A stretch of DNA of 64,000 bases, taken from positions 45,276,734-45,340,733 of the forward strand of contig OY720350.1 of assembly GCA_963082975.1 (NCBI GenBank), written 5' to 3'. Numbering within the stretch: position 1 is the stretch's first letter; each line of letters starts with the position of its first letter. Below, piece after piece: positions 59,422 through 64,000 of the stretch. Below the pieces are notes generated by a model. The model did no database searches. It had not been told where the DNA came from and was given only the letters and a program-made list of their open reading frames with translations. The position numbers were made by a program, and so were the translations under genes. The stretch is from Labia minor (Eukaryota > Arthropoda > Insecta > Dermaptera > Spongiphoridae).

Positions 59422-60049
59422 ATTTAAATTTGAATATAAGAAATATACTAAATATATAATTATGTAAAATATTTCATCTGCTTTATTTGTAATTTTTCAA
59501 TTATCACTTGTAAGTACATTGAATTTCTATTTATACACAGAAAATTATATATTATTTTTTTATTTAAATTGTCGTGAATAATTTAGTAAACTGTTAGGAT
59601 AAAATTCATTTAATGTTTTATTTGTTTTTTTGTTTTTGTTTTTTCATTTCAATTATAGAAAAATAAGTAGTATTTAATAATTTAAATATTTTTATTTTTT
59701 ATTAGTTTATCTGCAAGTATATCATTCAAGAGAGAAGTATACACTACATTCGTCGAGATCATCCATTGACTTACTGCGAGTGAGCAACCAATTTCTAACT
59801 CCGAGGTTAGTATCTTTTGTTTTATTTATTTTAAAACAATTGTAATATATTTCACCATATATACTCAATCTTATATATGTGTCTTTTGTTTGTTTTTTTT
59901 CCATGTAACATCGTTTCGATCAACATCGATGACAAATTTGCTGCTCTTCGAATAATATTGGTTTCTTCAAATTTTTTCTACACATACCATACAGCTCACC
60001 AAAAATAAGTATTCAACGCATATTTTTTTATTATTCTGACACTATTAAT
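59420..60049 (+). repeat. 630-bp direct repeat, right copy
   Basis: It starts right after the LINE poly(A) tail with GAATTTAAATTTGAATATAA and ends CACTATTAAT like the left copy. Confidence 0.93.
59718..59805 (+). ncRNA. Duplicate of the 58316 candidate exon
   Basis: Same 88 nt, donor GTTAGT and downstream CCATG tract, copied as part of the 630-bp direct repeat. Confidence 0.38.
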
Positions 60050-60812
60050 AATAGTAATAGTGATTTTAATTTACTATTGACAAACATTTATATTAGGCAT
60101 TAAAGTCAATAAATATAAACAAGAATCATTAAATGGCATGAATTACTAATATTTTAGAAGAGAATAGGAAAAGGTGTTTGTGAGTTGGGTTTGCATTCTT
60201 CTATTTATTGAAACACCTTTTTACTATCTAGTATTTAGTATTTAGTGGGTGGGGTGGGGAGGGATATGTGTCAGAAAAATGTTAAGGGATTGTTTAACTG
60301 CATGTATTTTGTGATTCCCAAGTCGTCTGTGTTTTGATGACTTTTGTGTCTTTTGTGTACAGTTTTGTGTATCTCTGAGGGTGGATCTGACGTGGCTCTA
60401 TGATCTTGGACAGACATTCGTGAAGGTAGTACAACAATGTTCCTTAATGGGATTAGCTCGCAGGATGTATTGACTACCTTGTTGCTAGCGTTAGTCTTTT
60501 TTCATGAGTGTTCCTCCCACAATGGAGGACGTCATGAATCCCAAATAGGATAGGTAGGGCATTTCTTACAGGTTGCCTCGAATGTGGTGTTCAGTCGTAA
60601 TCCAAAAACTCAAAGTCACTCTCAGTTGATCCACAGATACTCACAAACTCCTACTACTTAATTTATTTATTTTTTCCTATTTTTTTCTTTTCTTTTTCTT
60701 CTAAATTTCGCATTCTTTCGAAAAATAAAATACAATTTAGACCATACTGTGTCTAATATACGCGTTTCGGGAATGTTTTTTTTATCGTTTCCGCGATTGT
60801 AAACTTTTCTAG
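60050..60812. other. Mixed sequence with GC-richer block
   Basis: 60236-60640 is GC-richer (GTGGGTGGGGTGGGGAGGG; TTACAGGTTGCCTCGAATG), with no open frame or recognised family. Could be a transposon leader or exon. Confidence 0.3.
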
Positions 60813-60941
60813 CAAGAAGACTATCTCGAATGAAAATAGAAAAAAATTTTAGATGGTCATTCGTGCCATAGAATTGTGTCTCGGATAGGATAGACCGACT
60901 GGATAGGGAAAACATCAGAGCGCATAGAAGCAGTCTTCACG
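60813..60941 (+). ncRNA. Candidate non-coding exon
   Basis: It is bounded by AAACTTTTCTAG and GTAGGT. All three plus frames have stops. The minus frame 60667-60915 is open but unrecognised. The intron to the next acceptor would be 91 nt. Confidence 0.38.
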
Positions 60942-61032
60942 GTAGGTATTACCTATATTTTTATTGAAATTCAATTGATATATTCTCTCCTATTAGTAAA
61001 CTATATCTAATCATCTTTTTTTCTATTTCTAG

Positions 61033-61082
61033 AGCATTATATGGTTTTTGGAGATTCATCACATCATCTCTTTATAACGACG
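61033..61082 (+). ncRNA. Candidate small exon
   Basis: It follows a long pyrimidine tract ending TTCTATTTCTAG and ends at GCAAGT, a possible GC-type donor. Confidence 0.3.
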
Positions 61083-61351
61083 GCAAGTAATCTCATCGGT
61101 AAAATTGAATTTTTATTTGTAAAATAATTCATGAAAAAAAATTTAATTTTTTTTTAATATAATTAGGAATATTTAATTTTTAAATGATTTTTGTCAGAAA
61201 TGATTCTGTGCGTCAGAAAATCTACTTTAAAAGGGGCTTTCATTATACAACTTTTCAAATAAATCCATATAAATAAATAAATAATATATATACAAGTAAA
61301 ACTATTCCGAAATTGCAAGAACAATTATCAATCTTATTTTCTTATTTTTAG

Positions 61352-61441
61352 ATCTGCAATGAATGGAATAAAATTTCATCTACCTAAAATACAATCCAAT
61401 AAATATTATTAAAATAAAATGAAAAACTTAACATTAAATGG
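61352..61441 (+). ncRNA. Candidate exon
   Basis: 90 nt between TTCTTATTTTTAG and GTAAGA; AT-rich. Confidence 0.3.
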
Positions 61442-61803
61442 GTAAGATTTTTTTTATTTATTTACTATTTATTTTCTATTATTTTATTGAAATTGAAATA
61501 TTATTTTAATTTTTTTTCTATACTTACTTTCAAAATATTTCACTCATTTTTATAATCCTTATCTTATTGATATACCTCTACAGCTATTTCTATTTATTAA
61601 TATCTTTTATTTTTCGAGAATATATTTAACCAGTATATTTATATTTTCATAAATATTCATTGAATTGAATTTCTATTATTTATGATAGTTTATTATATTA
61701 ATTTCTATAAAATGAAGAGATAATTAATTCAATTCTTTAATATTTTAAATATTATTTTTTAAGTTCATTTTTAATATATTAATTGGTCTTCTATTCCCAT
61801 CAG

Positions 61804-61901
61804 ATAGATAGATATCTTCATGCCCGTGGATGATGTAGTCTTATTTCTACTCTGGTCAATAATAATGATGAATGATGCATTTCAAAATGAAGTACCAGCA
61901 T
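61804..61901 (+). ncRNA. Candidate exon
   Basis: 98 nt between TTCTATTCCCATCAG and GTAGGT. Contains AATAATGATGAATGATGC, a C-box-like string, but no D box was found, so a snoRNA is not supported. Confidence 0.33.
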
Positions 61902-62104
61902 GTAGGTATAATAATTAATACAATATCATTTCAATTATTTTTAAAATAATCCTTTTTTACTATACTATACTCAATGTTGAATATGTTGTAGATTTATATT
62001 ACATAAATACATACTTTTAGATATTTCTACATTGAGGAATTTACAAAGATACTATTTTAATTACCTTCTAATTGAATTTTTTATTTCTTATTTTTTTTTT
62101 TTAG

Positions 62105-62192
62105 TCTTACTTAAAATATACCATTCAAGTTCATTTTATTGGAAAGAGAATAAAGAACAGATCATCTGAAAGCAAGGGGTGAAAACCCCGCT
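62105..62192 (+). ncRNA. Candidate non-coding exon, cassette type 1
   Basis: 88 nt between a T-run ending TTTAG and GTAAGT. It shares ATTCAAG and an AACYCCG-x 3' end with the exons at 40417 and 58316. It contains GGGGTGAAAACCCC. The pyrimidine tract ending TTCATG lies 89 nt after the donor. Confidence 0.42.
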
Positions 62193-62388
62193 GTAAGTAT
62201 TTATGTTTTTGATAAATATTTTAAAATTAATATTGGAATCTATTTTCAATCTTAATAATGTATGTCTTTTGTTCTTCTATTTCATGTAATATCGTTCGTT
62301 GTTGGATCCATCATCAAAAAGGTGAGTTGATATCCAAATATGAATTATTCCAGGGAGACATTATTTCATCTTAGTTTTTGTTTTTCAG

Positions 62389-62453
62389 AGAATGAAGAAG
62401 TGTTGAAAAATTTGACGATAGATTCATTATCTACCATCAATAATCAATCAATT
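62389..62453 (+). ncRNA. Candidate exon, possibly coding
   Basis: 65 nt between TTTGTTTTTCAG and GTAAGT. One frame is open (ENEEVLKNLTIDSLSTINNQ), so it could be coding, but the neighbouring candidates are not. Confidence 0.35.
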
Positions 62454-62630
62454 GTAAGTAATCTATATGTATTTAAAGAATAGTTGTATATTGTTTCTTT
62501 TTTATAGTTTAGTTTAGTTTAGTTTAATTTTTAATAAAACTTAATTTTTTAGATTTAACAAGTGTTAAATTTAAATGAGTTTATTTGTCAACGCCACCAA
62601 AGAATAGTTATAGGTATATTGTTCTTTTTT

Positions 62631-63039
62631 ACCGACCGACGATAGTAAGGGAGGTATTGTATTCACACCAAATTTCACATGTGGAGATTTTTACATATCT
62701 CCACGAATCATGCATTTTCTTAACAGAAAAAAGTATTTTTAGCATGATGTCTGTCCGTCCGTCCGTATAGATGTGTACAGCCTGAACGGCTCAACCGATT
62801 TTGATGAAATTTGGTATATTTACTTAATGCATCAGTGGGATGAATTGATCAACTTTTGGTGCAAATCCGGAAACCGGAAGTGGTAGTATTAGCGATCGAC
62901 GATAGGAAGGGAAGGGTTATTTTCACACTAAATTTCACATGAGGAGATTTTTTTATATATCACCACGAATCATGCACTTTGTATTGGTTTTATCCTCGGG
63001 AAAAATCATCTTCATTATGTTTTTCTTAATTTAAAATTT
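62631..63039 (+). mobile_element. Family B Helentron-like element, 3'-truncated (B7)
   Basis: It is intact from ACCGACCGACGATAGTAAGG through a short GTCC tract, the core, CCGGAAACCGGAAG and the internal left-end repeat. It breaks off after TTTTCTTAATTTAAAATT, before the CRE pair and right end. A LINE 3' end follows directly. Confidence 0.92.
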
Positions 63040-63049
63040 ATTTTTCCCA

Positions 63050-63241
63050 TCTGAATCTGAAAGAAATGCCCCTTGGTGCGCAATATGCGTTATGGGAGTC
63101 ACAGTGGAGCATGTTCTTGTCAAATGCCTGTCATCGACAAGAAGGTCATGTAAAATTAATTTGAATATCAGACATTTATTGGAAAAGATTGAAAATTTTG
63201 AGAATTTGTTTAGGATTCTACATAGGTTTAGATTGCTATAG
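63050..63241 (+). pseudogene. LINE C-terminal zinc-finger tail
   Basis: The frame is open to TAG at 63239-63241 and reads WCAICVMGVTVEHVLVKC, a CxxCx(6-8)HxxxxC finger of LINE polymerase C-termini. It is followed by RHLLEKIENF and LFRILHRFRLL, the usual closing helices. Only the last 60 codons are present. Clade not determined. Confidence 0.7.
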
Positions 63242-63393
63242 ATAATATAATATTTATTATTTATTTACTATCTATTATTAATTTATTATTTATTTATTTA
63301 TTATTAATTTATTATTTATTTATTTATTATTAATTTATTATTTATTTATTTATTATTAATTTATTATTTATTTATTTATTATTTATATATTTG
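63242..63393 (+). repeat. TTATTTAT-type microsatellite after the LINE stop codon
   Basis: Repeated TTATTAATTTATTATTTATT units (about 25 bp period), possibly the LINE's own tail. Confidence 0.75.
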
Positions 63394-63453
63394 TAAATAT
63401 AAAATGTTGCATTGTTGTTATTATTTTCTGCATAGTTTATTTTTGTCATTTTT

Positions 63454-63903
63454 ACTTTCCCGCATACTTCGTATAAGGGAAGTATTGGAATCGTCAAAAA
63501 TTTCGACTTCGAGATTTCGATAGATCTTGACGTTTTAGACCTCCCTGAGTCGGAAAATACCATTTTTCGAATTATGTCTGTGTGTGTGTATGTATGTATG
63601 TAATGTCTGTAAGCAAATTTACTCAAAAACTAATCAAGCTAGGACTTCGAAATTTGGTACACCGATATTATTCACAGTTTCTAGATTTCTATCAAAATTT
63701 CGTCAAAATCGGTTAACCGGAAGTGGTACTTTACCTACACTGGTTGCGTTTACCTTTCAAGTAAAGTACCAGTTTGCTTCGAGATATTTGCTTTATATTT
63801 TGTATATAGATTTAAAAATATGAAAAAAATTGAGATACCAAATTTCATCATGATCTGACTACCGGAAGTGACATTTTACCTATACAAGTAGCGTTTCTTT
63901 TTT
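63454..63903 (+). mobile_element. Family C Helentron-like element, right end displaced
   Basis: After a T-run it starts ACTTTCCCGCATAC and soon has GGGAAGTATTGG, a terminal hairpin like family A. The TCGACTTCGAGATTTCGA block, GT/GTATGT tract, GAAATTTGGTACACCG and TAACCGGAAGTGGTAC appear in the same order as in A. A family B copy begins at 63904, and no right end of C is seen. Confidence 0.75.
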
Positions 63904-64000
63904 ACCGACCTACGATAGTAAGGGAGGTATTGTTTTCACACCAAATTTCACCTATGGATATTTTTAGGTACATATCTCCACGAATCATGCATTTTCTTAA
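63904..64000 (+). mobile_element. Family B left end running off the window (B8)
   Basis: ACCGACCTACGATAGTAAGG after a T-run, continuing to the first small hairpin. It may have inserted into the family C copy. Confidence 0.88.

Noticed and set aside
61862..61990. Box C/D snoRNA starting at AATGATGA
   Set aside because: No D box (CTGA) at suitable spacing and no terminal stem.
3705..63903. Family A or B as MITEs with ordinary terminal inverted repeats
   Set aside because: The matching repeats are offset: one is terminal, the other internal to a hairpin; no target duplications are visible. That fits Helentrons better.
1..64000. An autonomous Helentron or Helitron (Rep, helicase, endonuclease)
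   Set aside because: No helicase or Rep-like motif was seen in any frame; all rolling-circle elements here are non-autonomous.

Overview
The window reads as nuclear DNA of an arthropod, most likely an insect. It is very AT-rich and has almost no long open frames. It carries GT-AG introns, Jockey-, R1- and RTE-like LINE debris, mariner and hAT remnants, tRNA-derived SINEs and an env-bearing LTR element. The species cannot be named from the sequence. Nothing looks prokaryotic: there are no operons, ribosome-binding sites or CRISPR.

One convincing host gene is present, on the minus strand at the left. Three coding exons (17926-18328, 1639-1773, 1354-1562) have matching splice phases. They encode a signal peptide, a Thr-rich linker and a domain like the N-terminus of nose-resistant-to-fluoxetine (NRF-6-like) proteins. 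A 16-kb intron full of transposons separates the first two exons. The rest of the gene lies beyond the left edge.

The most striking content is a set of rolling-circle-type elements. Family A (about 620 bp, 13 copies or fragments plus one end fragment) and family B (about 640 bp, 8 copies plus 2 decayed ones) each begin with a short inverted repeat. Its partner lies not at the other tip but just inside a terminal hairpin. This asymmetric-TIR plan is that of non-autonomous Helentrons (HINE/DINE-like). A third relative (C) lies at 63454-63903. A canonical Helitron (5' TC, hairpin, CTAG, inserted between A and T) lies at 54701-55296 and carries two 5' ends.

Other mobile DNA with directly visible boundaries: a minus-strand LTR element with apparently identical 1703-bp LTRs and a TAAT duplication (48326-53790); three SINEs with 12-14 bp target duplications; a hAT miniature element with an 8-bp duplication (47170-47418); a TA-flanked element with tandemly repeated TIRs and a 74-codon frame inside a LINE remnant (14093-14577); and a truncated Jockey LINE flanked by 630-bp direct repeats (58018-60049).

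From about 39 to 62.5 kb the plus strand shows a chain of short segments bounded by good splice signals, including three paralogous 86-88 nt exons. This may be a spliced, mainly non-coding transcript. The remaining sequence is AT-rich with microsatellites, and I recognise no genes in it.
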